Origin: Wolfiporia cocos
Lineage: Eukaryota; Basidiomycota; Agaricomycetes; Polyporales; Phaeolaceae
Direction: 5' to 3'
Length of the DNA: 64,000 bases
Assembly: GCA_029448655.1 (NCBI GenBank)
Contig: JACCLO010000005.1
Coordinates: 1,922,001 to 1,986,000 of the forward strand
A model generated the notes under the pieces. That model saw nothing but the letters and a program-made list of their open reading frames with translations, ran no database searches and was not told the origin of the DNA. The position numbers and the translations under genes are program-made. How positions within the stretch are numbered: the first letter of the stretch is position 1; every line of letters starts with the position of its first letter. Of the stretch, positions 34,690 to 46,221 are shown in pieces.

Positions 34690-35520
34690 CAAGCACCCAG
34701 AAGTCAAATTACTAGAGAGATAAATTACCATGAGAAAGCTATTTCGCAATGGAAGGGACGTGTTTGTATCCTACAGGCAGGATACCGAACATCAGCATGT
34801 GATTTAAAGATCATACCGCAGTCTTGAAAGAAACGCACTGAGTACGCGTCCACTGTGGTATGCTGTAGATGATTATATGGGAACTCAGCGCTCCAGGACG
34901 GATCCGTAATATGCGCAGTCAATAATATGCGATAAGCAGCAATATTTTCCCGTTAGAAGGAAACTTCCAAGGGCAAAGGGTTGCTTACTTGCCGCACAGA
35001 TCTGTTTGAAGGGCGTCGGCGTCTTTTCTCTGACTATGAGTACCTCTGTACCTGGCACAGTGGTGCACAGGTACAATCCTGCGAACACAGTGATATAACT
35101 CAAGCGATATTCAGCAGGATCTGGCTATTGGCACTGTCGCTAGCGCTTGAGTGAGCGTCCACATCCAGATATAGAGTAAAGTAGCTGAATACTGACGTTA
35201 TAACGCCCGTGGCGCCGCGTCAGGACGACTCAGTTTTTTGATGCAGCCAACGTGGGCCCGTCTCTCTAGAGAGACGCACCTCAAAGACAATTTCTGAGTA
35301 TTTGCCAAGCACCTTCCACTGGCACGTACGCCCGCAAATTTCGTCATTATAGATCGGCGACAACCGGTGTCGATGCGGGAAGTATATGCAATGAGAAATC
35401 GTCCAAGCTGCTGCGCGAAGAGTGGGGAAGTCGATATCACAGATCTTGAATTTCTTTCGTCTGTTCAACAGGATCAACATAGTCCATATAACCTGCATTC
35501 CCACGCCACACTGCCACCAG
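34690..35520 (-). CDS. Unrecognised candidate gene
   Basis: Minus-strand segments join in phase at canonical sites: one ending WKVLGKYSEIVFE at a gtgcgt donor (about 35277), the next starting after ccaatag with PDPAEYRLSYITVFAGLYLC and running to KTPTPFKQICAA at a gtaagc donor (about 34990), then smaller possible exons downstream. The second piece has a hydrophobic stretch, so a membrane protein is possible. I recognise no family and cannot fix the start or stop. Confidence 0.25.
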
Positions 35521-37656
35521 ACATATTGGCATCTGCATATTAGAGAAATTACTCAGTCCCGCTCATACTAATATGATCACATACATTCGTAGATAGGATT
35601 GCATGTAACCGCAGCGGAGACAAACGTATTCGACAAACTCAGACTATCTTGTAGATGCCTCGCTTGCAGCGCTCATGACACGTTGCAATGACATTGGCGT
35701 TAGATTTGAATAAGCTGTATGGCCACCTCCGTCTTGCACACCGAACTTCGCCCGCTCACCAGAAGCTGTGGTCGAACATGATGGAGGCGCTCTTCGTAGA
35801 AAAGGGCAGCTGCGGTCCTGGCACTTGAGCGCTTGAGCAGCGCCCGCCGGTGTTTACGTGCGTCACAGTCCAGGTAATTGTCACTAGTCACGAGGTACCC
35901 CATACGTGTAAAGCCTGGACCGTGAGCCAATGAGATACATGCACCATCAGGACTTGTCCATGACACGATTGCCACTTTTGGCGAATCGCTCCTCAAGGTC
36001 TCAATCGAGATCGACGCGCGCTGCCCAGGATCGCGGCTCGGGAGCACTGCCCCACTGAGAACGCGACGCGCGATGAACGCATGTCTGATAATTCGGCGAC
36101 TTTGAATGTACATGTACAAGGACACGAAGCGAAAAACCGGCACAGCGCCTTCCGGGTGACCGCAGCACAGTGCACGCGCACATAAATGGTCGACTTATTC
36201 GTAACCAATCAGCAAGGATGGTACACGGCGATATTGTAGGAGAGCACGAGTTTGGCCCGAGGGCACAGTATAAGCTATTGCGTGTTAGTCAGCATACAGA
36301 TACACTCGCTATGGCACATGCCTTTAGCCGAGATCCACTCCACGAAATCTCGGGCGGACCGGGGGTGCACCAATCTCATAGCGGATGCATCGATGAGCAC
36401 CATGAAAGAAATCTCGCTCAAGTATCCTTGGCGCAGGCAAATTGACCAGTCGTAGCGTGAACGGTTTCTTTCCCGGTGATCTAGAGTATCACTCGGCTTC
36501 GTCGAGCCTGATCCGACTTCGTCAACATTGCTTTGTTATTGATTTGATAAGTTTACTTTCGTGTATAAGTAATGACTTGGCACGATGTTATCCAGTCATG
36601 TATCATGGAACTGACCCGTTGAACAAAAGACTAGTGACCGTACCGTTCCTTGACGACTAGGACAGAAATGTCTTGCCGATCTCCCAGATGTCAGGCGGAG
36701 TTGGCCAAAGATTTGCCTGTCTCCGACATACGATAGACCCGTGTTTTTGTTTCGAGCATGCACGACTAGTGAGGTTTTCGGGGCGCGACATGCATGACTT
36801 GGTGCGTCCATTGACATTTCGACTGGTGTATCCTGTCGACAATCGACCTTCTACTGTGTTCCTACTCGCATATTGAGGCTCCATGACCAAAGTTGCGGCT
36901 ATGCGGTCAAGGGCTTGTGGCAGAATGAAGATTTCCCGCACATCTCGTATGTGTTGGGCTAATTTATACAGTAAGCCTCTTTAGCAGAATGGCCAGCACC
37001 GCCACCGCCGCAAGATTGATTATTGTTCTCTACTCGCCGTGCCAAGACAAGGTGAAGAAGGGTAAATGTACTGCGAAAATGCATCCATGCAGATTTGTTG
37101 CGCGGCAGTACCAGTCAAATGCATGGGGATTTCAAATGAAGTCCTAAATGCCGGTCAGCTCGGAGATCTACGCTCGCTCGACCCAAGTTAGGACAGCAAT
37201 GTCGTTGGACGACGCTGTTACTGTGATCCGCTTGATCGATGGCATGCGTATGTTGTGTGCGTCGTGAGCAAAGGCAAGGTAACAGCATATGCTTCCGCGA
37301 TCCTCCAGGATGGTCGGCGCCTCAAACATTTTGCTGCAGCGGAAGCATTTGTGCATAAATTCCCTTGCGGTGAATCAATCGCTGCTAGATTACCTTGCTT
37401 CCGACGGCCAGCAATATTGATCTCGCAGCACGGGCAGGATGCGCTGCCCGGACGCTGAAAGGCATTATACGGCTCGGAAAAGGCGTGTGGGACGTTGTGG
37501 CGGCGCGTGTGGCCAGTAGCGCCGGGCAGTTTCGCCGGTGAGAACTTACTCGACGCGTCTGGGCAAGAGATTGCTCAACGTTGGGTTCGACATCCACCAC
37601 GACTAGCTCTCTGCGAGCGCGGGCGCAGCACTTTCTTTCGCCTCTGCCGCCGGAAA
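35521..37656. other. Gene-poor stretch before the kelch gene
   Basis: Scattered protein-like fragments but no coherent model. The minus-strand segment near 36310-36440 (ISFMVLIDASAMRLVHPRSA) and the frame at 35700-36143 could be relics. The last 200 bp should hold the promoter of the kelch gene. Confidence 0.4.
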
Positions 37657-40600
37657 ATGGTCCGATTTAGTCCTGGCAGCGCACTCATCTCTTGGACTTT
37701 GCTTTCGCTCATCTCTTGCTCTGCTATTCGTGCTCAGCCCATCTCTACGAGCCAGCCCGTCCCGCCATTGCAATGGATCAATCTAACACAGCACTTATCT
37801 GGCGATGCACCTGCTCCTCCACTTAGAGACGCATCCATCGGCTATGATGATGCTACTCGTACTCTCATCATCTTCGGTGGGCAGTCTCCCGATGGCATCC
37901 CACAGTCGTCTACTTACCTGTGGGTTCACACTTGTCCGAGCTCTGCCTGTATGCTCACCTTGCGCCGATTCTTGTCCTAGTATTGATCTTGAAACGCTGA
38001 CCTGGCACACTCCGACCGCTCCAAACGGATTGGGCCAGTCACCACCACCACGGTATGCAGCCGTCAGCGGGCATGACTATTCGGCTAGCTAGTGAGTACT
38101 GATTGCGGGGAAATGCAAACTCCTGCTGAGTAGCTTTGCAGCCGAGATGCGCACTTTGTGATAGGCGGCATTGGGTCCAACGGGGAGGCACTGTCCGATA
38201 TCTGGGTATACCTTCAACGCTCTGGTCTTCTTCACTGTCCTGATCTTTGCTCTCAGGAATTTGATTATATAAGCACCTTTTGGTCTGAGGTCCATCTGAC
38301 TGGGGGGCCTGGGCCATCTGCACGGTACGGTGCGGTGGGCGGGCTTGACCCTCGTATCACTGCCGTCGCGTACGCAGGTTCCTCTACCCCCAATAATACT
38401 GTCTATCTCGCTGGAGGCGTCGACGGCACGACCGTATCCCCCTTGTCAGACCTGTGGCAGCTAGAAATAACAGGGACACTCTCATCCAACAATGCGAACG
38501 ATTCGCTTGCGAGTTGGAAGCAGTTGACTGCTGACAGTACCCCTCCCAGGATATGGACCGGAGGAACCGTCGTATCAACGCAGGTTGTAGCCGTCGGTGG
38601 CTGTACCACATCGCATACTATCGGCGTCGACAACACCGCTTGTGCACAGGGCCAGTCGTACGTCCTCAATACCCAGTCAGGAGCAGTAAGCAATATCAGT
38701 GCCTGCCCGGCACCCCGACTCGAGCCTACAGTTGTGCCCAATTTTGCTCCGGGTTCGGCGTTCAGCTCACAAGTCTTTGTACTGTTTGGGCTCTTCAACA
38801 CTACCCTCTGGTCGGATCAGGACGGGATCGATGGAGGCGAAGTGGTGAGCACCGCCATCAATGATCTGAAACGCGCGAAGTTCTTATACGCTCGATCTAG
38901 GATGTCTTGAACACCGACACTGGTGAGTCAATGCCGCTAAAATCTAAGACGATCTAGTTATAGAGGCCTTGTTCAGGTCAGTGGAGTAGAATCCTCCCCT
39001 CAGGCGATCCCGGGCCAAATGGTGGCACGCCAGCCTTTCCTGCAGCTAGACAAGGCGCTGTCGCAGTGGGCTATCAACAGCCAATAGTGGGCACCTCCAC
39101 AACCGCCGCCGCCGACGCCATTATCTTTGGAGGTGTCGATGCCAACGGGAACTATCTCTCGGACGTGTGGGTCCTGCGGGCCTATGATGGACAGCTGACA
39201 CAGAGCAACCAGACATGGTCTGGGTACGGTAGCGGAACGCTGGCTGGTGGCGTGAATGCCACAGGAGAAGGGGTCACAGTCCAATACATGACGAGCTGTG
39301 CGTCCGCACTCAATCCCAAGGCCACTGAGACATCCGCCTATGTCCCCACGGCCACAGCGACGGGGCCGTCTTCGCCATCGTCGACATCGACGTCGCCGCC
39401 AACCACGAAGTATGACACCTCTGTTATCCACAAAGCTCTGTCACCCATTTCCGTTGCGCTAGTCATGCCTGCGGTTATCTTCTCACGTCTGGCGATGCCC
39501 TCGGTCGGACAGCCTGCAGGAAGTGGCGGCGGCCTATTGTTCGCATCTGTTTTACTCGGCCTCGCGGCATACGCACTTGGCATCGCCGGGATCGCGACAT
39601 CGTTCACTTCGATCGTGTCCGTGCAAACGCTGACGAAACGTTCCTCGTTGTCCAGCATACTGAAGACAGGCCATGGCAAAGCCGGCCTCGCTCTATTCGT
39701 CGCCTTCTATGGTCTGCTTCCTCTGATCTTCGCCATCACCGCTTGCTGGCGCCGTGATACCAGGGATCCGGCGATCAAGGAGTCCAAGACGGTCGATGGC
39801 AGACCACGGCTGAACTCCAACGAGACGGCGGAAAAAGAGGGCTTGTTCTCTTCACGTGTAGGCAGCCCACTGCGACGATCCGCCGATGGCTACCCCCCGG
39901 CCGAATCTCGGCCGTCAGAATCTCGACCACGGGTACGATCGTGGGGCGGCTTGGGATCGTTGGCTATGTCTGGACGTCGATCGAACGACAGCGAACAGAC
40001 TGCGGCCCTATCCTCACCATCTCGTTCCTTCGAGGTCACTAACCGACCGGCACGTACGAGGCGCGCTAGCGGTAACAGTCTTGCTGCGTTCTCAGACCCA
40101 CGGCCGTCGGGAACACCAAGAAATTTAAGTGACTTGAGTTGGTTCGACCGTCGAACTCCGGTAAGGCTCATCATGTTCACACTGCCAAAGTCTGATGCTA
40201 AATTCGAGACAATAGAACGAATTTGGTTATGTTATGAACCATGTTGGTCCCCGAAACGGCGATCCAAGTACGCCGGGTACCACTGCCATGGATATCGCCA
40301 GCACCAGTGGCCTAATGGGGGGCTATGACACGTCGCATGCCTTCCCCGAAATGCCATCTACTTTCGACGGCTTCTTCCACATTCTCTTCCATGCTCTGCT
40401 ACTCGGACTATGTATCCTTTCTCTTATGGCGCTATGGTATCGCGCACCAAGGGCGACATTTATTGTCTTCCTGGTTGGGACGGGTTTATTCTACCTCGCG
40501 CTAGTGACGCTGTCTTGGTACGGCAAGCCACGATGCTCTATCGTCTCCGTCTTGATTGCTCGCATCCGTGGCGATCCCGTCCATGTACCTGCCATCCTCC

Positions 40601-40902
40601 CCGGTCATCACTCTCGGCCAATGTCCGTCGCTGGATCGGAGGTCCCATTCCCTACGGAGCATCGCGGACCCTACCAGCACCATCAGCCGCCTTACCGAGC
40701 CACCCATTCTACGGGCCTTGATGACTATCCGACATCAATCTCTCATGGTCATGGCACCACTGACATTGATGAGGATGACGAGGATGACGAGGATACCCGG
40801 CAACGGCGTATTGAAGAGGAGATGAGCAGGCGAGACGTGTCGATAGTTACTGTTCCCAAGCGAAAACTCTTCCTCACGAATCCGGAGGAGGATCGCCATT
40901 GA
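37657..40902 (+). CDS. Secreted-topology kelch-repeat protein with C-terminal membrane helices
   Basis: Starts with a signal peptide (LISWTLLSLISCSAIRA). The ectodomain has kelch-type beta-propeller blades: RDASIGYDDATRTLIIFGGQ, PPPRYAAVSG, DAHFVIGGIGSNGEALSDIW, SARYGAVGG with NTVYLAGGVDG and LSDLWQLEI, WTGGTVV, and RQGAVAVGY with DAIIFGGVDANGNYLSDVW. A Ser/Thr linker is followed by about five hydrophobic helices (around 39440, 39530, 39690, 40380 and 40460). Cytosolic parts are Ser/Arg-rich, ending in an acidic patch (DIDEDDEDDEDTRQ). The helix preceded by TGHGKAG resembles a cytochrome b561-like core, but heme ligands are not certain. It is probably a cell-surface sensor or lectin-like protein. 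About eight introns, inferred. Confidence 0.75.
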
Positions 40903-41182
40903 TTGCATGGACATTTTCTTTGCAGTATATCTTCTTGACCTTTATGTTCTAGGCGTATACCATAGGATTTAGGAATATCTCACGCGTGTACTTTTGCAGC
41001 TAGTTAATCTTGGACATTCTACTCGCCGCTGTATCTCGATTATTGCCTGAGTATTATAACGTAGATGTAAGATTGCAAGAGGACAAGCGATGTCAGCAAG
41101 ATCCGCACAAAAGTCCCAGAGAGAATGATTGCTATGCGAGAACAGTGAGGAAGAACAAAATGCGAGTGTCCGAACGAACGTG
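40903..41182. terminator. Convergent 3' ends
   Basis: 280 bp between the stop codons of two convergent genes. It must hold both polyadenylation regions. AT-rich, no gene. Confidence 0.4.
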
Positions 41183-44100
41183 TCATGCCTCCGCGCCCTC
41201 GACCGCCACATCATGTCTCCACTTGTCGACGCGGCCGAATTTCGCAGCATCGTGCATCGGCGGTGGCGTGCCTGGGATTTGCGGGATCATCATCATAGGG
41301 GGAGGCATCGGCGGTCCAAAGAAACCAGAAGCCATCATGGACGGTGCGGTGAAAATCATTGACTGATGCAATTGAGCGGCCTGTGCCTGCATCATCATCT
41401 GCTGCTGTTGTTGCTGCGCCATCATGTATTGCGTGCGCCGCATCTGGTCAGGGTGGAAGGCAAGTGGTTGGTCGTCATCTGCGTCCTGGCCAGCAGAGCT
41501 TATCGCTTGCGAGGCAGTAAAAGCACGAGAGACTCGGAGACCCAGTGGCTTGTCGTCTTCATCGTCCCCGTCATTCTTTACGCTACCACCCGGCAAGAGG
41601 CTTTCGCCCAGGGAGACAGGGGGTAGCGTGAGCTTCGTCTTGTCCAATAACGCGGACAGCGGCCGTTCCTCGTCCGAGTCGTCGTTTGCGCCAGCTGAGA
41701 GGGCCTGCCGTTGCGCAGCACGGCCAATTGTGGCGACGAGTGGCACATCCTCGTCGCTACTATCATCGTTCTGTGGCACAATCCTCGGGGCAGCAATTGG
41801 GTTTGCGCTCGCAGACCGAGGGGCTGGGCGTGTTGTGCGTCGTCGCCCTCTCTCTTCCTCATCCGACGAGCCAGCGACCCACTCATCCGCCTCGGCGTCC
41901 TTCATGATGGTGCGCCTATTAAGAATAGGCGCATCGTCATCCGACTCGCTATCCTCTGGCGTGTTATCGTCCACTGGAGGCGGCGGCCCTCGTCGTCTCC
42001 CGGTCGTCCTCTCAATCGGCGGCAGGACATGTGGCGGTGACGGCGGAGGCTGAAGTTCCGGCGCAGGTTCTGACACAGGCTGCGACGCAGACTCCGGAAG
42101 AGGATTGCTCGGCGAGGGCTCCGCTCGCTTACCCTTCTTCTTTCCCTTCGACTTGCCCTTCTTGCCGGGCACCTCGAGCGCCTCGAGCCTCCGCGCCTCC
42201 TCCGCCTCCAACCGCTCGCGCTCCTCCATCTCGTGCAGCTTCACGAGCTCGCGCTCCCAGAGTGTATCTACGCCAAATACTGAGCGCTTGTTGCCTGCGT
42301 TCACTGCATCGGCGCCGCGGAGCCCCCGCGGCGCGCCGGGTACCTCTTCGTCGAAGTTGAGCAGCGTCGCCGAGTTGCGCCGCGAAAGGTCCGGCTGCGA
42401 GCGGAATGAGTCCAGCCGTTGCGACGTCGGCCGCTGCTTGAGCGACTCAGGGTCGATCAGCGTGCTTGACCGCTGCATCGGCGTGCGCGCCATCATGGAC
42501 GGACGATGGTCGCCTGCAAAGACACTAGGGGAACATGAGTGGTCGTGCAGAGACGCACGAGTGTGTGGAGATGACATACCGCTGCTTGCTCCGCATAGCC
42601 GCTTTGCGCTCTTCGAGGTCATCGATCAGACTCTTTCCATACAGCTTGCCTACAGGTCGCTTCGAGCGTTCAGCAGGGTCGAACGTGAGCGCAGGCACGG
42701 GCATCGGCGCCGCCGGCTCGGGGGCGCGCTCCACGTCGATCTGCTCGCCATCCTGCGTCGCGCGGCGCAGGTGCTGCTCGATGTCCGCGTACGAAGGGTC
42801 GCGCTGCCCGTCGACCGCCAGCGTGTTGCGGAACGTGAGCTGCGCGAGCGACATGTCCGCGCGGGGATTCGGCGTGAACGAGTTCGACGCGACGAGCCCG
42901 GGCGTGCCAAGGACGCTGAGCGTCGCGGAGCTGCGACGGCTGGCGCGCGCCCCGGGCGGTAGTGGTGCGCCGTCCGACGGATGCAGCTCGAACCCGTCCG
43001 TCGCGCGGATCTGGTTCGACGTGTTCGCGCTCGCGCCCGCGGACTGCAGCGGGCTCGGCATGATGAGCACCTTCGGGCGCATGAGGTCGAGCCGTGAGTA
43101 CCGGCGCCCGCGCACCGGCTCTTCCTGGTGCTGATGCTGCTGTGGCGCGTCGAGTCCATACGCGGAGCGCGCGTCGTTGTCGAGCATCATCTGCGTACCG
43201 AGCGACGCGACGGACGCGGTGCGGGCGCGCGCCTTCGGGTCGAAGCGCGACGTGCGGCTCGGCGATGGCGGGCGTAGCGCGAATGGGTTGGGCTCTTCTG
43301 TGGGCGGCTCTGTGGGCTCCTCTGCGATGCCCGGGCTGAGCATCGTGCCCAACGAGCCATAGGAGGTTGTGCGCGCGCGAGCAGCTTTGGGGTCGAAGCG
43401 CGAGGCGCGGTCGGGGGATGGGGGGCGAACTGCGAAGGGGTTGGGCAGGTCTTGGTCGGCGGAATCGGTGTGCGCGTGCGTGGGGCTGAGGGCCGACTCG
43501 GGCCCACGGGAGGGAGGCCGCGAGGAAAACGTTCCTTCGAGTGCGACGGGCGAGACGGAACGAACGGATTCGCTAGTTGGGAACGGGATGGAATGCAGGG
43601 GTGGCGTTATCGGGAGGCCTTCGATAAGTGCGTGCGACGACGCAGTACGTCCGCGCTTTGGCCGCTCGTGCACTGGCGTCTTCGGTGCAGGGGCATCAAG
43701 GGGCGTGCCGATCGAGTGCCGACGCCCACCGAGCGACGGGAGAACGGTCGACTTCGCCTCGAGGAACGCGCCGCCCTCGCCAAAGTCGTCGAAGTTGCCC
43801 ATACTCATCGTCCGCGCGGCACGTGCACCGCGGGGCCCTGTCTCTGCCTGGGGGCCGGGATGGTGCGCCGCAAGGGAGTCGGGGTGCGGATTGGGTAGAA
43901 TCTCGGACTGCGCCTTCCTATTGCGCGAGTTCTTCGAGTCCTTTTCCTTGTCATTCGGAAGTAGGGAGTCCAGACCCCATGAAGTCAGGTCCACTTCCAT
44001 CTCCTCCTCGTCATCTTCGCCCATAAAGCCTTCGAGCGTTCCGTAGGTCGAATCGCGACTGAATGGATTGCGCAAGACATCAATCGATCCCCTGGAACGA

Positions 44101-44427
44101 CGCCCATCCATGATGGACTCCCGCCCGCCAAGCATGGATTCGCGGCCGGTGACGCTCCCCGTCTCGCTCGGCAGCGCGATGCCAAGGTAGTCGGTGCTCC
44201 GGGACGCCTGGTGGCGACGCGGAGGATCGTTCCTGCGCAAATGCGCAAATATAGCACTGTCATGCGCAGATCTTCGTGGCTGTGTGGGATCGGAGTCGTC
44301 GTTGTCGTACTCTTTGGCCGGTGAAGGTAGTGGCCGCGTGAAATCTCAGCGACCGAGCGGTAGGATGATGTGTGCTGGACCCACCGATGAGCGCTGCAGC
44401 GAGCTGCAGACGAGAGAAGGATGCCAT
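41183..44427 (-). CDS. Large intrinsically disordered protein with NPF repeats
   Basis: About 1040 residues in a few exons, mostly low-complexity. The N-terminal part has SRGSIDVLRNPFSRDSTYG and an acidic EDDEEEMEVD. The middle has two near-identical units of about 35 residues, NPFAVRPPSPDRASRFDPKA and NPFALRPPSPSRTSRFDPKA, each followed by a RTxSxxSLGT motif. Then come a conserved-looking RPVGKLYGKSLIDDLEERKA, a Glu/Arg coiled-coil stretch (WERELVKLHEMEERERLEAE), a Lys-rich segment, repeated SDDD/DSDEE motifs with PL, a Gln/Met tract, and a Pro/Met-rich end. NPF motifs bind EH domains in endocytosis, so a trafficking role is conceivable but is only inference. The start at MASFSRLQ needs a 41-nt first intron. 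I do not recognise a named family. Confidence 0.7.
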
Positions 44428-46221
44428 CGTGGCTGTTCAGGAGAGTAAAGACTTTGTACAGGAGGCGTGATGGTACGCGTGGTATAGTGGTATATTCGTG
44501 ACAAGCAGGCGGTTGCCCAGTGCCCAGAGATGTGAGACTTAGGCGGGGATGGCAAGGCGAGTGTTTGGGAAAGAGAGTAGCTGCGAATCCTGGCCGCCAG
44601 AAAAGAGAGCAGCGAGTAAGCCACGCGGCCGATGCAGACGAGCGACGAAGGTGGTCGCCAGAGCCTCACCGAGCCTCGTACCGGAAACGGAAACCAAGCC
44701 CATCTCGGCGCGCCCGCCGATCAGGTGCTGTTCCTCTTTAGGCAGGCGCTGTATTCGCGATCATCATAGCATGCGAAGGTCAGCAGACTCTGCGTCTGCG
44801 TGATCTGCTCAGATTTTGCTAGGAAACACCCCGCAGGTTCCTCACGACGTCTACCAGACAGCTGGACCACACTGGCCAAGGTTCTGTTATTGTCCGCATA
44901 ATTTTTACATTACTGCTACTAGTACTTCCATTGCGAAATGGCAAGCAGCGCTGATCATCGTGCTTTTTGAGATGCAGATCCTCATTGTCGGACTTACAGG
45001 ATTCCGGTTGTAAGATATATGGTCCTTGTTACTCAATGATAGCCATCAGGATCTGTCTGGCCTGTAAAAGTGCGGATGATCACCCGGGGTTTACCTGATT
45101 CTTTTGGATGAAAGGCAGACAGAGCTGGTCCAGCGGTCGTGTTGTGAGTACATTCGGATTCTCCTAGACTTTGGACCATACCATCACGGGCTCTGTTTTG
45201 CTGCGCAAGTTCCAGCCAAGACCTCGTTTGATAAGGAGCTACAATGATCTGAATGGAAAACGAATGCGCCTATTTCTGGGAGTGTGCGTGTCGAACGCGG
45301 CGAGCGGATGCGATCCCGCCGCGGTGGAGGGAAACGGAACGGGCCCGGACCGGGAGGTGGTGCGATACGTACCTGGTGACAGAAAGGGAACGAAATGTTG
45401 ATACCTTACACGCACGTTCGCTGTGAACCAATTACACTCGAACGCTACCAATGGTAGACAGTAGAGCGTTGCTTCAGGATGGTCCTACATGTACTGACTC
45501 AATTACTCATGCACTGGACTTACCGCCAAACTTAGTATGCTGTCAGAGTCAATGTAGGACATGCTATAAACATTTCCTGTGAGTTGTTGAGAGAAGAAAT
45601 ACATCTGGCGGCATCCAATACTATTCCCTCGAATGCTGCCACAATTCGTACTAGTACCTGCAACTGCATACTCCGCTGGAAACGGATCAGACATTCGCAC
45701 ACAGTATGAGTAGGGCAGACATAATCAGCATTCGTTTTCGAATAGCAACGTTCCTTTGTAGCATATATGGCGATAATAACTTCAATATACGTCTCTTGGC
45801 TGTATAAAGAGCCCAGGTGGCAGTGTGATCGTGCAAATCGCCATGAATACCGTGACGGTGCAAAAATATGCGGTGTTTTTTTCCCCGTACGACTCACCTT
45901 TTTCTAATGAAACCAGGAGTAGAATGCGGAGCAATATCTATCATTTACAGTGAGACATAGGATTTGTTCCACTGGCTCTGGACAGAACTGGACAATCCGT
46001 GCGGGAGCTGCTAACATAGGCGCCATGTTAGCCATACACGCCGACGCGTGACCGCGTCGAAGAGACGCGTCGGTCCTCGTGATCGTGTAGCGACACGTCA
46101 GTGCATTTCTCGGGACACGTTCGCTCGTGTCTCATCCCCGCGCCAATACATATACGGTCCTCTCGCACCTGCAGTCGAAAATTGCACTTGTTTTGTTCGG
46201 CCTGAGCAGACCTCCGCCGCC
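44428..46221. other. Long intergenic region with a GC-rich island
   Basis: About 1.8 kb without a supported gene. A GC-rich island at about 45290-45365 sits in AT-rich surroundings. A minus-strand frame at 45532-45897 is open for 121 codons but shows no domain. The last few hundred bases should be the promoter of the GRP94-like gene. Confidence 0.4.

Noticed and set aside
42105..44046. Several plus-strand frames of 200-285 codons
   Set aside because: Shadows of the GC-rich, disordered protein encoded on the minus strand. No domain.
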